64,000 bases of DNA from Phytophthora quininea (lineage: Eukaryota > Oomycota > Peronosporomycetes > Peronosporales > Peronosporaceae), in assembly GCA_011947345.1 (NCBI GenBank), contig JAAVTG010000579.1, positions 124,001 to 188,000 on the forward strand, in the 5' to 3' direction. A program made the translations under genes and the position numbers. This document shows positions 33,451-46,200 of this stretch, in pieces. Every line of letters starts with the position of its first letter. The first letter of the stretch is position 1. A model generated the notes under the pieces. It did no database searches and was not told where the DNA came from. It saw only the letters and a program-made list of their open reading frames with translations.

Positions 33451-36002
33451 CGTCAAAATGTACAAAATATTCTGAAAACGTAAATTGTGATAAAAATGCC
33501 CACACTGTTTTACGCGTAAATGCGCCGATTGAAGTAATAGCCGAAGACCTCGGTGCGAGGACGAGCAGAGTCTACGCCGTGAAGCGTGTTCGAAAAATAA
33601 ACGACCTCACGCCGTTGCCTTGGTGGCCTAGCTCCGATGCAAGTTTACCCTTTTCTTACGGAAGCCAAACGACAATTATGTCTTACGCCATCAATACTCA
33701 GTTTGTCCTGCTCTCAGGGCGGGGAGAAGCGAAGTCACGCTGCAAGAAGTTGGATGCCAGTGAACGGAAAGCAAACGCTGAGAACGAAGAAAGTGGGGTG
33801 CGGTTATGAGTTGAAGTTGGCTAAGTTGCAAGAAGACACGTGTTATGTCGCAAGGCCGTGCTGTGCCCGGAGAAGCTATGAAATTTACTGTGAAAGAGCT
33901 GCTGCTGCTGCAAATACCATTTGGTTGTTTTGGTGATGAAGTGTGATTTTGGCCACGCTTAGATCTTTGACATGCTCCGCAGCCACATCATCTGCTTGTA
34001 TGGGAAAAGTGGTCTACTGCAGCGAGGCTGCGCAGCAGTGCACTTTCACAGAGGAAGATGTAGGACTCCCGAGTCTTTCTTTTCAGGCGTTCCGTCTTCG
34101 GTTCTATACAAGAACCAAGTACAGTCCCGTAACTAGGACTCGCAGAGTTAGTGCCCCCTTAAAACAAGGACAACACTCATTAACTGCAAAAATAAAAGCC
34201 AGTGCACGGGTACGACTTTCGTACAACCCCGTTGCAGGCTTCCTTCTCGAACCATACTTAAGCTAAGTTAATCCAGGAGAATCCACTACGAGGTAGCCCC
34301 TCTCCTGAAATGTGCAGAGGTGCCTCCCATCTAGACCATACTGGGCACCGGTCAAGTGCGACGAACCATAGCGTTCTCAAGTCAAGTCGATCAAAGCACG
34401 TACCCAGACCGGGTCTATAGTAAAATCAAGTATAGTCTATAGGAACGTAACGCACCAAAGTGCAGACTGGGGCCACCAATTCTGTCTACCTTTCGCCTCG
34501 AGCGCGCAAGTGTTTTCTTTGGTGTGATCGTCTCGGACCAGGCCATAGAAGGCCGGAGATGTGTTGAGACTATCCCAGTAATATTTCCATTATATTTGCC
34601 TACATTCTCCCGGGAGTCAGGCATTTCACATTTGTGTGTCCCGGCAGCGGTCTGGCCGACCCGAGTTTGCACATTTCGTATTACTTGGGTCATCGCCCCC
34701 GGAGTCTTCCGTCCGAAAGAACAGAGTGTATATTGTGTGTCGTGATCCCGGTCCCGGACCGTTGTGTGTATAATTGCCTCCAGCAGTTCACCAGTACCAA
34801 GTCGAGACGTTCTTAGAACAACTCGGTGACCGGCCCCTGATCGAAAAAATAACGCATTTTGTCGAAGGGGTTCACAAGGTGAAGATACTGACCGACCCAG
34901 GGTCCTCCCGTTCACGATCCCCAACAAAGACCGGAATGAAATTTTCAGTGAGAGATCCCCAGGTCATGGCCCCGGATAAACCCCTTGTCCGGGCGGAGCC
35001 GTCTGACCCACTTGGGAGTACCACGTGTACAACACCAGGAAGTGGTAAAAGCCGAAGCGCTGCATCGCAGGAGGCCGCATAATTGGTCGTCGAAGTGTCG
35101 ATGTCAAACATCTTGACCAAATTGAAGGTCAGCCCGCTCTCCGGATCCCAACTGAATTGAGAACCTGTGGGCTATTATTTCCCGTGCTGTATATCCCAAC
35201 GGGAGGCAATACCAAAGCGTGGCTGAGCTGGCAGCGGTTATACTGACCGCCTGGGATAACATTCTTCGTTCGACACTAGATAATTTAGATGAGTCTATGC
35301 CTAAGCGTTGTATCGAGGTGCTTGAGAAGAGAGGTGACACGACGTACTTCTAATACACCAGTTTAAGCGCTTTATTTTATCTTGATTTTTGTATAGTCTG
35401 GCTCTTGGCGATAATTGTGACGCGGTGCAAATTACGTTGGTTTGTATACCAGCCCTGTCGAAAGTCTCGAAATTGATATCGTTAACGAATGCACAGTGCT
35501 CTAGTAAATAGTGCAAATACATATCTGAACAGCGTCTCCAAACTCCTAAATTTAACTGAGATACGACCCTAAATATACCCTACCGATAATTTATGGCGCA
35601 GAGTGTATGACGCCATACAATAGGGTGGACAGCGCAGGACAGCATCGGCAAATGGCAAAGAGTCGTCATCACTCTCGTACTTACAGAATGTCGAACAGTT
35701 GCTATTTCGCGTCACCGTCGCTATGTACGTTTGGTACTTAGTCGCCGGAATCGTAGGAGCCGCGTTATTCAAACGCAAAAGAGTAGATGCCCACATAGTT
35801 TAAAGGTATCATTGCACCTTACAGCATGTACCCAGTCTGTTGAGTTGTTTAAAACCTAGCCTGGCAAATTACCTTCAGATCAGTTTTGCTTAACGTATGG
35901 AATGCCGTCGTGATCATACAAGGCTTCATGCAGTATGTAGAGATCCACCGGTCACCACATCTTGCACATATGGATCCATCAACCCGATGGACTCAGCGTT
36001 AG
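33451..36002. other. Repeat-like region without intact gene
   Basis: About 2.5 kb, more AT-rich, with many small frames on both strands and no domain I recognise. A plus-strand stretch around 34500-35090 (LGDRPLIEKITHFVEGVHKV) and a minus frame at 34927-34415 look like decayed retroelement or long-terminal-repeat material. Around 34120-34180 a motif CAGTCCCGTAACTAGGACTC resembles a DNA-transposon end. None is strong enough to name. Confidence 0.4.
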
Positions 36003-38325
36003 TGTTGGCAATTACCCGGGTAATTAGCGGGTAACCCGATTAATAGTAATTTTGTAGTTTTACCTCTGGGTAACTAATTTGGGGAATTTGAAAAAAATCA
36101 CTCCAAACAGTAGATTTCCAAACAAGACGCGGCTGCGAAGGCGACCGGTGAAGATGCCTGAGCCGGAGCAACGGGGTGTGATGCCTGCGGACATGCCGAC
36201 GCCGACGGCGAAGACTCCAGCGCTGCTGCAAGTGGCGATGAGGGCTGTCTTGCCTGGGATGATGCTGTGGCTGCGGGACGGAATTCAGGGCTATGTTCAA
36301 TATAAAATGTCTCAACACCGGACATCATTTCTACCTCCTCTCATGGTATTTCGGCTTCATCATCCTAAGGTCCTAGTGTCGCTTCATCATCTCCCTCGTC
36401 TGTGGAGTACCTGTCGTCCGCTGAATTATCTCGGAACGGCTCAGTTGCTGTTGAAATTATGTTCGAATACACGAAGAGACGCTTTTCCACTCTCGATGCG
36501 TGCAAGCGATTCCTGCACTTGGTGTGAATAAAGTCATGGATGCTCCAACTGCGCTAGCTGGACGCGGGGGAGTTGGTACTGCACATATCATTTGCAATTT
36601 GCTGGCGCAATGGAAACGCATGGCCGTGAATCATCCGATAGGTTGACGGAGAGAGCGGAAAATGTGTTGGCTGGGTTTCCAAGTAGCGCAACACCGTCCA
36701 CTCTTGAACTTCTTTCTCTTTTTTCTTTCTTTAGGTCGGGGTCCATTGAAGCACCAATGGCCATGGCGACGACACCACTCATTGCTAGGTCCAAATCACT
36801 CGGCTTCTTTGTGTCCTCGGCATTCGCAAATTTAGTGATATCGGTGGTTTAGTCCAGCAAATAAGCAATTCTCACCGTGCTGGTCACGATAAAATCGCAC
36901 CGGTCTTCTATCATCTCGAGAACCCCACCCTGAAGAGTTCTGAACGAGATTCGATCGCCCGCTTTTTCATCTGCGATCGGACTGTGGTATGTTGAAGACC
37001 GATATACTCGCTGTTAATTGATGACGGATACGTGTGGTCCTTTTCGGACACAACCAAGCTTTGGTTGATAGGAGAAAGCACACCAAGCACCCGCTTGAAC
37101 TCTTTCCAGCTCTCATCAGCAGTCACAATGGCTTGACATTTTTCTAGAGAGCTGATTAGTTTCTTTGTGTTGTAGCGTTTCACAAGTAGGTTGTCGTCAA
37201 AGATGGCTGCGAACGCACTCTTCAACGGTGTACCAACGGTTCGGCATCAGTACGCACGGAGCAAGTCCTTTTCACCAGACTTGGTCATTCCCTTTTGTTG
37301 AGATCGGAATCGGTCCAGCAAACCGTGTCGCGAGCAAAAAAACTTGCCACATGTCTGGCACAGTCCTTGGCATCGGCGAGGCGGGTGATCTCATTGACAC
37401 CTTTCATGAGAAGATTCAGACTGTAAGCTCCACACCCGGTATAAATAAGATATAGTCGAGCCTTCTGCAATCCTGTCCACGCTGCTTTCATGTTGCAGGC
37501 TTGTCCGTGAAGACGGCGTGAATAGCTCCACGTGTGCCTGTTGTCGACTTTACTTCCTCAATAACATTATTAATACAGTCAGCAATATAAACACCGGTGT
37601 GTTAAGTTTTTCCAGCCGCGGTCAAGCTCCAAAAACGGGTTTCATACCCGGAGGAGCCAGCATAAAATTCAGAATGCTCACGTTGTTTGTGTTAGACCAG
37701 CCATCAGTGGACAATGCAAAGTGCTTCTGCTGTTTCAGCTGCTGAATTACAGCCTCCCTCCGCTGACGGTACACCGTCTCCAGCAACGGTCCAGCGACAC
37801 GCTGTCGCGACGGCAAATGAAAGCGAGGGGATAATTGACCAACGCGTTTAACGGCGGGGTCTTCGACAAAACGGATGCCTGTGGTGTAGGACATTGCGGC
37901 AAAACTCAGCTCAAGGTCTTGTCGGGTCGCGATACAAGTAGTTGCTCTCGAACTTGGTTTCTCAGTACCTCCGAAGAGCAGGCGCGTCGCAGATTTCTTG
38001 CCATAAATTCGGACAACATCCGCTGGGGCCTTGTGACACAGTTTCTTCCCAATGAAGTGATCGCTCAAGTTTTGTTTTTCTCTGGGTGTTCTTGATGATC
38101 TTGTGACAGTACTTGTACTCGACATCACGATGCTGCTTCTCGCCTTCACTGCTGGAGCAACAATGAGGAAACGTGTCCTAATGCCAAGCCGTCAATCGGT
38201 ACTGGCTGCCTAATCTCTGTGCTGTGATTTTCGAAGTGAAGCCTTCAGAGCTTCAACCTGAAAGATTTGTCGAGTCAACAATTAACCCGGGTAAGTACGG
38301 TAATTATCCAGGTAATGCCGATTAA
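36003..38325 (-). mobile_element. Third hAT-like element with GGGTAA-rich ends
   Basis: The left end reads GTTGGCAATTACCCGGGTAA (about 36004-36023) followed by further GGGTAA words. The right end holds an imperfect inverse, AATTATCCAGGTAATGCC (about 38301-38318), preceded by CCCGGGTAA. Between them lies hAT-like transposase sense on the minus strand. The termini match in about 16 of 20 positions, so the element looks older than the first hAT. No target duplication could be fixed. Confidence 0.6.
36911..38149 (-). pseudogene. hAT/DUF659-like transposase fragments
   Basis: Three minus-strand blocks in different frames: 38149-37622 (ending HFALSTDGWSNTNNVSILNF, the hAT DGW block), 37491-37285 (YTGCGAYSLNLLMKGVNEIT, the block with a conserved Cys before the helix) and 37225-36911 (ATADESW-like VTADESWKEFKRVLGVLSPI). 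Order and motif content fit one hAT transposase. No C-terminal dimerisation SER motif was seen, so the gene is truncated as well as frame-broken. Confidence 0.65.
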
Positions 38326-41318
38326 CCGGTAAAACCGTTAACTTTGAGTATTTTTGTGCTGACGGCGAGGCGGCTCTTAGACCCCGAATTCGAGATGAAG
38401 AAACGTTTAAAGCTGTGTTCGAGACCGTTAGCCCAGCTGAGGCGTGCGGTTGACCCATTAAACCAAGATGGCCACGACATTGGATCCTGTCTGGCATTGT
38501 CTTCAGCTCTTCCGTGGTGCACTATATCTGATCGAGATCGGTCCTGTGAACAGCTTGCGAGGGGTTTATGGGATAAATCATGTACGAGTTGGAAGGGTCC
38601 GTGAGCGTCGGTAACCCCAGGAGTTGTGACTAAGGAAGAAGTCGCTAAAGTACGGACAGGGCCTCTTTTCTCAGCGATTTCTCGGCACCACGGCTGCTTA
38701 CCCACAAAAACGGCAATGGTTCCAATAGCCAGTCATCATCTTGAAGCAGCTCATCCAGATCAACGTCGCGATATGTGGTAGAGGAAACCCCATCAGCTCT
38801 ATCAAAGCTATGTGGCATGCATTTTGTTAACTAGATAGGGGTATGATTTACTTAGAGTAAGAATGGCAATTTAAAATTAAAGCTATGGCTCGCCGATAAT
38901 ATTTTGTTGACATGATGTTCATGCCCCCGTCATCTTTCTTCCAACCTCGAAATCTTTAGCACAGCTCTACTGCACAATTGTCGTCTTCGTTCCCGTGTTT
39001 TCGTGATGGGGCTGCCTTCGCAAACAGCTAATGCAATGACGGTGAAGCAGATGACATTTTCTAGTTTAGTTCAGTGATGTAATGAGGCGCTTGAAGCTGA
39101 TGACGGCACACTGCGCACTGGTGATGACGCTACCAGTGGTGAGCAGCCATCTAAGATTGCAGTGGGGCGCCATTTTAACACGGATGCACCAATGAGCACG
39201 CGCTGCAGTAGGACAGGCGGCGAAGCACAGCCGTATCACGAAGATGTGGCTTTGGCTACGTTGAAGCTGGCGCAGAGCGAGCCGAACGAGTGGCCGCGAA
39301 GGTCCCACGAGCAGAGCAATGGGTGCACGAGCACTTCTGGCCGTCGCGCTCGACGAGAGAGAGCAGTCACTCTGGAATTCGCCGCGGAGGACGCAGACGA
39401 CGGCCAGGAACTCGCCACAGAGGGCGCAACCGACGACAGACGGAGTCGCCAGGCCAGGGAGAGCAGTCGGACGGATCGTACGAGGGTAGGTAGCACAGGT
39501 CGAAGGACAGGTGCAGGAGTTGAGGACCGGCAGGCACCGCTAGCCGCCGTGTTCACGTTGCAAAGGCCCAGTTGGCGCCGCTAGCCGCTGTGGTCACGTT
39601 GCTGAAGGCGCAGTTGGCACCGCTAGCCGCTGTAGTTACGTTGCAGAGGACCAGTGGCGCAGTCAGTCACTGTGTTCACGTTGTTGGAGGACCAGCGGCG
39701 ACGGTCGTTGTGTTCACGTTGAAGGAGAGGACGGTGAGGACCAGCCAGACAGGTGCTGTGTTCACGAAGTAAGGCAGTTCGCACGGAGGCAGCGACAGCC
39801 GACAAAGTAATACAATTTGGTGGAAACACCGGCGCAGGGATAGCAGTTAGCTCCCTGTCGTCCAGTTGTGTGCAAGTTGAAGTTAGTGACGGACGGCCCA
39901 TCGGAACCAACGCAGGGTCAGCACACGAGCTAGCGGCTACTCCAGGAACGGGAGGACCTCAAGAGTTCATTACAGTGCTTTTATTTTTGGTCATACACCT
40001 TTTGGTCCTGCGAAAATGGGTGTTTACTTTATTATGTATGCCACACGCTTTGTATTTTTACTTAAATAAAATCAGATACTAGTCTACGGCCCCTCCTGAA
40101 AGGCTCAACACGCGTGGCTTCCGGTGTCAAAAGCCTCTCCCAGCTAGCAGTGCCGAAGGGTGTGGAATTGCATCATTGTCTCTGCTTGCGAGCAGGCGCT
40201 CCTGAACTGTACCTTGGGTTGCATGCCGCCAACGCAGGCTGCGTTACACAGCTTCCTCGACGGTAGAGTAGACTCTTCCTCCCCGTCGTGGCTGGGATTT
40301 ACCAAGGGGATGATTGTTGTTGAGATGGGCCTCAGCGATCAGTTCAAGTCGAGACACTGTGCCGACGACGACGATGTGAACCGGCACTGTAGCAACCGGC
40401 GTTCGACCTCAAAGCGAGAACAACTCCGCCCTGGAAAACGCTCCCGGCGTTTCGCGACGACTAAGAGCCGACAAGTTCTCAGACAGCAGCAGCAGCAGCA
40501 GGATGTACTGCACCAAGTTTTACTCCCGAGCAGCACTGCGATTTCAGCGCCATACTCGATTCAAGACATCGTAGTTCAGAAAGCAGTGCGTCTTTGCTAT
40601 GTGCCTAGCTATTGGTTCTTGATTTTCACACTCGCTCTCACTATGCTCTCCTCGCGTATCTATGCATTTTCGCGCGGCGTCTGACTCGACGCGAATTTTC
40701 GCAGAAGCGAAATCAAAAACAAATTTGACGTCGGAAGATTTGGCAACACATGCTTCAAGGCCTTCAAGGCTGCGCCGGCCAGACACCGCTCGAGCTCTAT
40801 TTGCGCGGCTTGCCAGCAATAGCTAGCAGGATAGCAGCTGGGGCGTGTTGCCTCTGTTCCGCATCCCCAACCTCTCTACGTGGCCTATAGAAATCGAACA
40901 GCACCTTGAACGTTTTGCTCCGGCCGAGAGCATCGAGACCCGACTCGGGAGGCGCAGCGCAGTCGAAAACCGGGCGCCCTCCCGCCGCCAGCAGTCCCCC
41001 ACTGGAACCACGCGCGGATTCCCGCAACGCATGCCATTCCACCCACTCCTTCCTTCCGCCATTGCGTGCGGCGCCTTGCTTTCTTATCAGCTCCGAGCTC
41101 CGCTGCCCCAGCTCCGGAGACAGCTCGATTTTTTCGTCTTGCGTTCACTATGCCGAACGGGGCTAGGGCCCGTGAGTCACACAAAAGTTGGGCGCCTTCT
41201 GGTTTCTGCCGGCCATTCTCGCTTTCGCTCGGTCGGTCGAACTGCTCGCTCCCGAGGCGACGGCCGCACGCAGGCGAGAGGCCAAAATAACCCACAGCAT
41301 CGATCCCCCTCCGCAGCC
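38326..41318. other. Repeat-rich spacer and kinase promoter region
   Basis: About 3 kb. It contains the tandem array at 39537-39770, a T-rich segment near 39960-40080 that could be part of a long terminal repeat, and a (CAG)n run near 40483-40500. Plus frames at 39162-39584 and 40160-40684 have no known domain. From about 40800 the composition becomes GC-rich and is probably the upstream region of the kinase gene at 41319. Confidence 0.4.
39537..39770. repeat. Degenerate ~41-bp tandem repeat
   Basis: Five to six copies of a unit like CCGCTAGCCGCTGTGGTCAC followed by GTTGCAGAGGACCAGTTGGC. Neighbouring units become less alike toward the right end. The shared word is GTTCACGTTG. No coding sense is evident; it may be part of a retroelement leader. 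Confidence 0.65.
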
Positions 41319-43110
41319 ATGCTCAAGAACAAGTACATGCCTCTGAGCGAGGCCGACGTCTCCCGGAGCGCGTCTCGGCCTACGACGGCCAGCACATCCG
41401 CCTGTCGGGCGCGCCGGACGTCGCGGCCTTTGCCATGGGCAACTACCTGGGCGGGGGCATCGCCGGCGTCGTCTACGAAGCCTTCGACCAGCGCATGAAG
41501 CGCCCCGTGGCCGTTAAGATCCTCAACCCGGTCGGGTACAAGCTCACCAACCCAGGCTCCTTACGCAGAGCCGAGATCGTCAAGAAGGGGTGCCGATTCT
41601 AGGCAATGTGCGCGGCATGACGCTGGACAATGTCTACTGGGTGCACCTGCCCCGACGAAAGGAGCTGCTGGCCTGCTACGTGACGGGCTCCGGCCCAGCC
41701 CCGCCCGTACTGAGGGAACTCACTCTGGAGATGTGTGTGAGTCTCTGGCTGCTCGACCATCGAGACGACGAGCTCCGAGAGAGTCGACGACGCAGAAGAC
41801 CCCGAAGCGCCGACAGGTTGACGGCCAGTCTGAGCTGTGAGGACCCTCTGCAAGAACCCAGAGGCGCAGCGCAGGCGGCGGCGGCCAGACCTCTACAACA
41901 GGAAGAGCAGCAGGAGCTGGAGCTCGAGGAAGGAGAGGAGGTAGTGCTGCTGGACGACGTGCCCTACGTCATCCCCAGCATGCCGGCCAAGTACCGCGCC
42001 TTCCTGCAGGCCAGAAAGACCATTTACAGAGAGATTGCGCACATGCACAAGCTCACGGGCAATAGTGTGAGCGGGGAGCGGATCGGCAGCGGCCATGAGA
42101 ATGTGCTGCAGTTGTACGACGTATTGGAGCTGGTGCAGCCCTCCAAGTCGACGATCTTTCTGGTGCTGGAGCTGGCCTACGGAGGAGCTCTTCGACCGCA
42201 TCCGAGGAGATGCAGGCGTCGAAGAGACGGTGGCGAGAACGTATTTCACGCAGCTGCTGGCGGGTGTCCGTTATTGCCATCAGCTCGGGATTGTGCACCG
42301 AGATCTTAAACCGGAGAATCTGCTGCTGAGCGACTCGGACGTGCTCAAGATCGCCGACTTTGGCCTCTCGGCGCACTTTATCGCGGCGGTCAGCAGCGGC
42401 GCCAGTGCCGAGGCGACTGACAACAACGATGGCAACGGTCTAACGAACCTCACGGCGCCGTCGCGCTTTCGACGACTCAATTCCATCGTGGGGTCGCCAC
42501 ACTACGTGGCGCCCGAGGTGCTGCAGAACGCACGCTACGGCTACGATGGCCGGAAGGCGGACATGTGGAGCAGCGGCGTGATCTTGTACGGCCTGCTAGT
42601 GGGCACGCTGCCGTTCGGACGCGACCTGGCCACGTGTCCACGCTACCTCAAGTTCGGAGAGTGGCTGCGATCACTGCCGACGGATCCGCACACGGGGAAG
42701 TTGCAGTTCGACGACGCTCTTTTCCAGACTGGTAAATCCGGCAATGGGAACTCCAAGCAGCAGCTCTCAGAGATGTCGCCTACGCACCCGAGCTTCCACG
42801 CTACGCCGCCGATGCTGGGGCTTATGCTTAACGGCTCCAACATGCTGTGGAATCAAAACCAAACTGCCGGATCGTGCTCCCCGACGTCCGGCGGCAGCAG
42901 TCCGTTCTCGACCGACGCTGCGATGATGAAGGGGCGGTGATGGGAGGTGTTCAACCGCGCCGTCCTGTGGCGTTCCCGACGTGGTTTTTCCCACCAACAT
43001 TGTCTCCTAACGCTGTGTTCCTATTGGCGTCCCTGTTGCACCCAGACCCAAGCAAACGAATCTCGTGTGAAGAAGCCTGCAAGTCCAGCTGGATCCTCGA
43101 CCGCTCGTAG
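41319..43110 (+). CDS. Ser/Thr protein kinase (CAMK-like) with a long insert in the N-lobe
   Basis: Reads MLKNKYMPLSEADV..., a Gly loop MGNYLGGGIAGVVYEA, the lysine motif RPVAVKILNP, an insert of about 150 residues, helix C (KTIYREIAHMHKL), hinge LVLELAYGGELFDRI, catalytic loop GIVHRDLKPENLLL, KIADFGLS, VGSPHYVAPEVL and DMWSSGVILYGLLVGTLPFG, closing with LLHPDPSKRISCEEA. All catalytic residues are present. HRDLKPENLLL plus SPHYVAPEV and the -1 LLVGTLPFG fit CAMK/AMPK-like kinases. The frame breaks by one base at 41362-41364 (C3), 41587-41590 (G4), 42184-42185 (GG) and 42931-42934 (G4), and in each case one added base restores it. A second insert of ~100 residues lies before the last helices (about 42680-42960). 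Confidence 0.85.
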
Positions 43111-43245
43111 ACAACCGAGCTGTGTGTTTAAAACTGACTCTAAGAACCCGACAACCACCACCACAACAACATCAAGTACTCTAGATGCATACTTACCAAC
43201 AAATCCGTACCAAATAATATGTATTTGAATATCGTCTGTCGCCGC

Positions 43246-46200
43246 TCAAGTGGCTGCTGGGTCTTTCGGCGTCGCAGCCACTTGGGCGGCTACCCATTTC
43301 TCCTGTAGCGCTGGCTGTGCCTGGACGAACCTGCAGATGTTCATGACATTCACGTGCTTGAGTTTGGGGTGGTCCTTCCGGAATTTCGCACTGATGGCAC
43401 GTAGTTGTGGATCGGTCAAACTCGACTGCAATGAGGCGAAGATGGCGTCCAATTCGACGATCGGAAGGCTGGGCACGGTGGAGTCGCTTTTCTTCTTGGC
43501 GTAGTTTACATCAGCAAAAGCGGCCGTCACTCGATCGTAGAGAAGCTGCTGTTGAGCTTCGTCGGCCTTGGTGGCAGCCATCTTGTACTCAAGTCGAAGT
43601 CGAGTGACTTTACGCATCGCGTTTCGTCGACGGTATCGTGCCTGGATTTTCCGAGCAGCTTGCAGTCTGTTTGCGGCCTCCTGTTCGGCTTCGAGTGCCA
43701 GCCGCCGTACGCGATCGTCGTCTTCCGCTTGTTTGACTTGCCACCGTCGGAATAATGCAAAGGCGTCGAATTGCTCTTCGACACCGTCGTCCTCCATCTT
43801 CGCCAGCGCTTTCCGGCTCCGCGGGTGAGCTTGGCACGCTTGATGCGTCTCCGTCGATCCAGCATGTCCTGGAAGATCTCCATGGTGCCTTTGCGCTGAG
43901 GTGCAGCGGCGATCGCGAGCAAATAATGCGACGTGGCTTCGTCGTACTGCTCGTAGAGCCACTGGACGCAAGCTGCGTAGTTGATGTGGGCTTCAGCGTC
44001 ATCAGGATTAAGCAGCACGGCTTGCCGGAAGAACCCAAGGAAAGCCACTTTGTACTTGACAAGTGTCGGGTCTGCCAGCTTCCCTCGGAGGATCATTTCT
44101 TCGACAAGTGTTGGGTCCTCTTCCTGCGTGATGTACAAGAAGATCCCATACGAGAGCAGTACGAACGGAATCTCCGGTCCGCGTTGCGCCATGACGCGCA
44201 GCAGTCTCCCGTAAAGAGGTCGAGCACGGTCGTAGTCGTGTACAATGGTGTGCAGGTACAAGACGTAGTTGCCCATTTTGGCCAAGCTCGTGGGGTCTTC
44301 TAGATATTCGCTCTCGCACGTCTTCATGAGATGGACAGCTCGCAAGATGAGACGGAACGAAATTCGAGCCACGCGACCGCGCCAAATTGACTGCAAAACT
44401 CGAGCAGCTTGCTGCATCTTCTCAGTGTATCCCCATCGCGCAAGTTGCTGGCGATTCTCAAAACCTTCATGATCCTGTTTAACCCAAGACGACGGCTTCT
44501 CCCAGCTACAAGAATGCGTGGCTTGGTGGCTGTAGAAGTAGACCCCTGGGAATCTGGTGGGGGCTTCCATTTCGTCCCAGACTTTGAAGGACCGCACAAC
44601 TTGTGATTGTTGGCGGAGGACTTCCCAATCAAAATACCCTTTTGGACCAAGACGCTGGATTACCTTCTCCCTGTAGCTCCGTTTACGGTCCGTGAAGCCT
44701 CTGAAAACGCGTTGGATGGTGCGTGCTGCGAGTCTCCGCTTGAGATGGAGTTTGCGCTGAGCTCCAAGTCCCCGGGCCTCACGTTTTCTGATGAGATGGC
44801 CACGGACAGCTCCTGGATCTTGACGACTTGAACCGCTTGTCGACGACGCAAATCGGCTTCTCGACGAGCTCTCCGACCGCGGAAAGCCCGTTGCAAGTGC
44901 ACTGCGCTCCGGTTTTGGTGCAGCAGCTCTTTCACTAGCAAGTGCGTTCGACGTGCTCGAAAATGGCGCTGAAGTTTGACCGCAGCTCGAATTTCGGTAC
45001 GAAGTTGGGCGCTTTCCGCTTCGAAGCCCTTGAAGAAGCGCATGTATTCCATGGCTGAGGCGCTGAGCTCGCCTGTCGAGACTTTTCGGACTCGTGCACG
45101 CAGCAACTTCATCCGTTTCGAATTTTGGACTACGTCTTGCAGGAGCGCGTAGTCGATGGGCGGGACGGTCCGAGTGAGCTCGTCCGTGAGCCGATTGTGG
45201 TACAGGTAGTAGGCTGCTGCTTTTGGTGTAGACTCTGCTTGATGATCTTCATCTTCGGATGGCTCCTCGATTGGCGCTGTTGATGGACCGCGTACAATTT
45301 CCCAGATCTCGCCCATAGCAGCGTCGAACTCGACGGGGTCTCCCACGTGTACAAGTGCTCGCCAGGAGACCCAGCGCTGTAGTAAAAGGGGTTTCCGTTT
45401 CAGTGTCGACATACTGCGTCCATTCTGCGATAGACCCCATGCAGTACGCCTCCACGGCCGCTGCATTCCACTCGGCAAGCGAACGCTTCTTTTGCGTCAC
45501 TTCATCCTCAACAGCGGGGTTTTCGGTGTCTTGACCGCTCGGTTGGGAACCTTCCGGTCCTTCGTGCTCTTCCTGGTTATTTGCCTCGTTCAGAGCAGCC
45601 AGCAATTCGGCTTTCCTCTTGTCGTCTTGAATAGCAGACGGTGTGGTCTCATGCGCAAAGTAAGAGGAGACGAACTGGATGACGTCTTTCTGGTTGCACA
45701 TCCGCGCCATACCAAGCGGAGTTTTGCCATCGTAGTTTTTCAAGTTCATGTCGCCGCCGTACTCGACCAGAATGCGAAGTGTTTCGACGGCGCCGTTGCG
45801 GGCTGCTATATGCGTCGGATGATTTCCAAGCGCGTTCGCGCAGATTAATGCTCCGTTGGTGAGCAAGAGCAGCGTGCATGTAAAGCGCTCGTCAGTCTCG
45901 CAACTCACGTGGAGTGGCGCGTCGCCATCTGTGTCCTTCATGTTGACGTCGGCATCGTATTGAACGAGGAGGTTTACCAGTGCTTCACGTATAGGTGGGT
46001 CTTTGCAAAGCAGCGCAAAATGCAGCGGTGAGCGGCCAAAGTAGTCCTTGACGTCTGGACCAGCTTCTGCTGCTAATAAGCACTCGGCGACGTCGAGATT
46101 CCCGTTGCTAACAGCGTAGATGAGTGGGGTATTCCCTCTGTGTCACGCATGTTGACTGTGTCCTCACCGAAGACATGTTGTCGCTGTTGCATGCGGGCAA

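Noticed and set aside
40160..40684. Plus frame with a Gln run and hydrophobic end
   Set aside because: The Gln run comes from a simple CAG repeat, the composition is unlike the neighbouring genes and no domain is seen.
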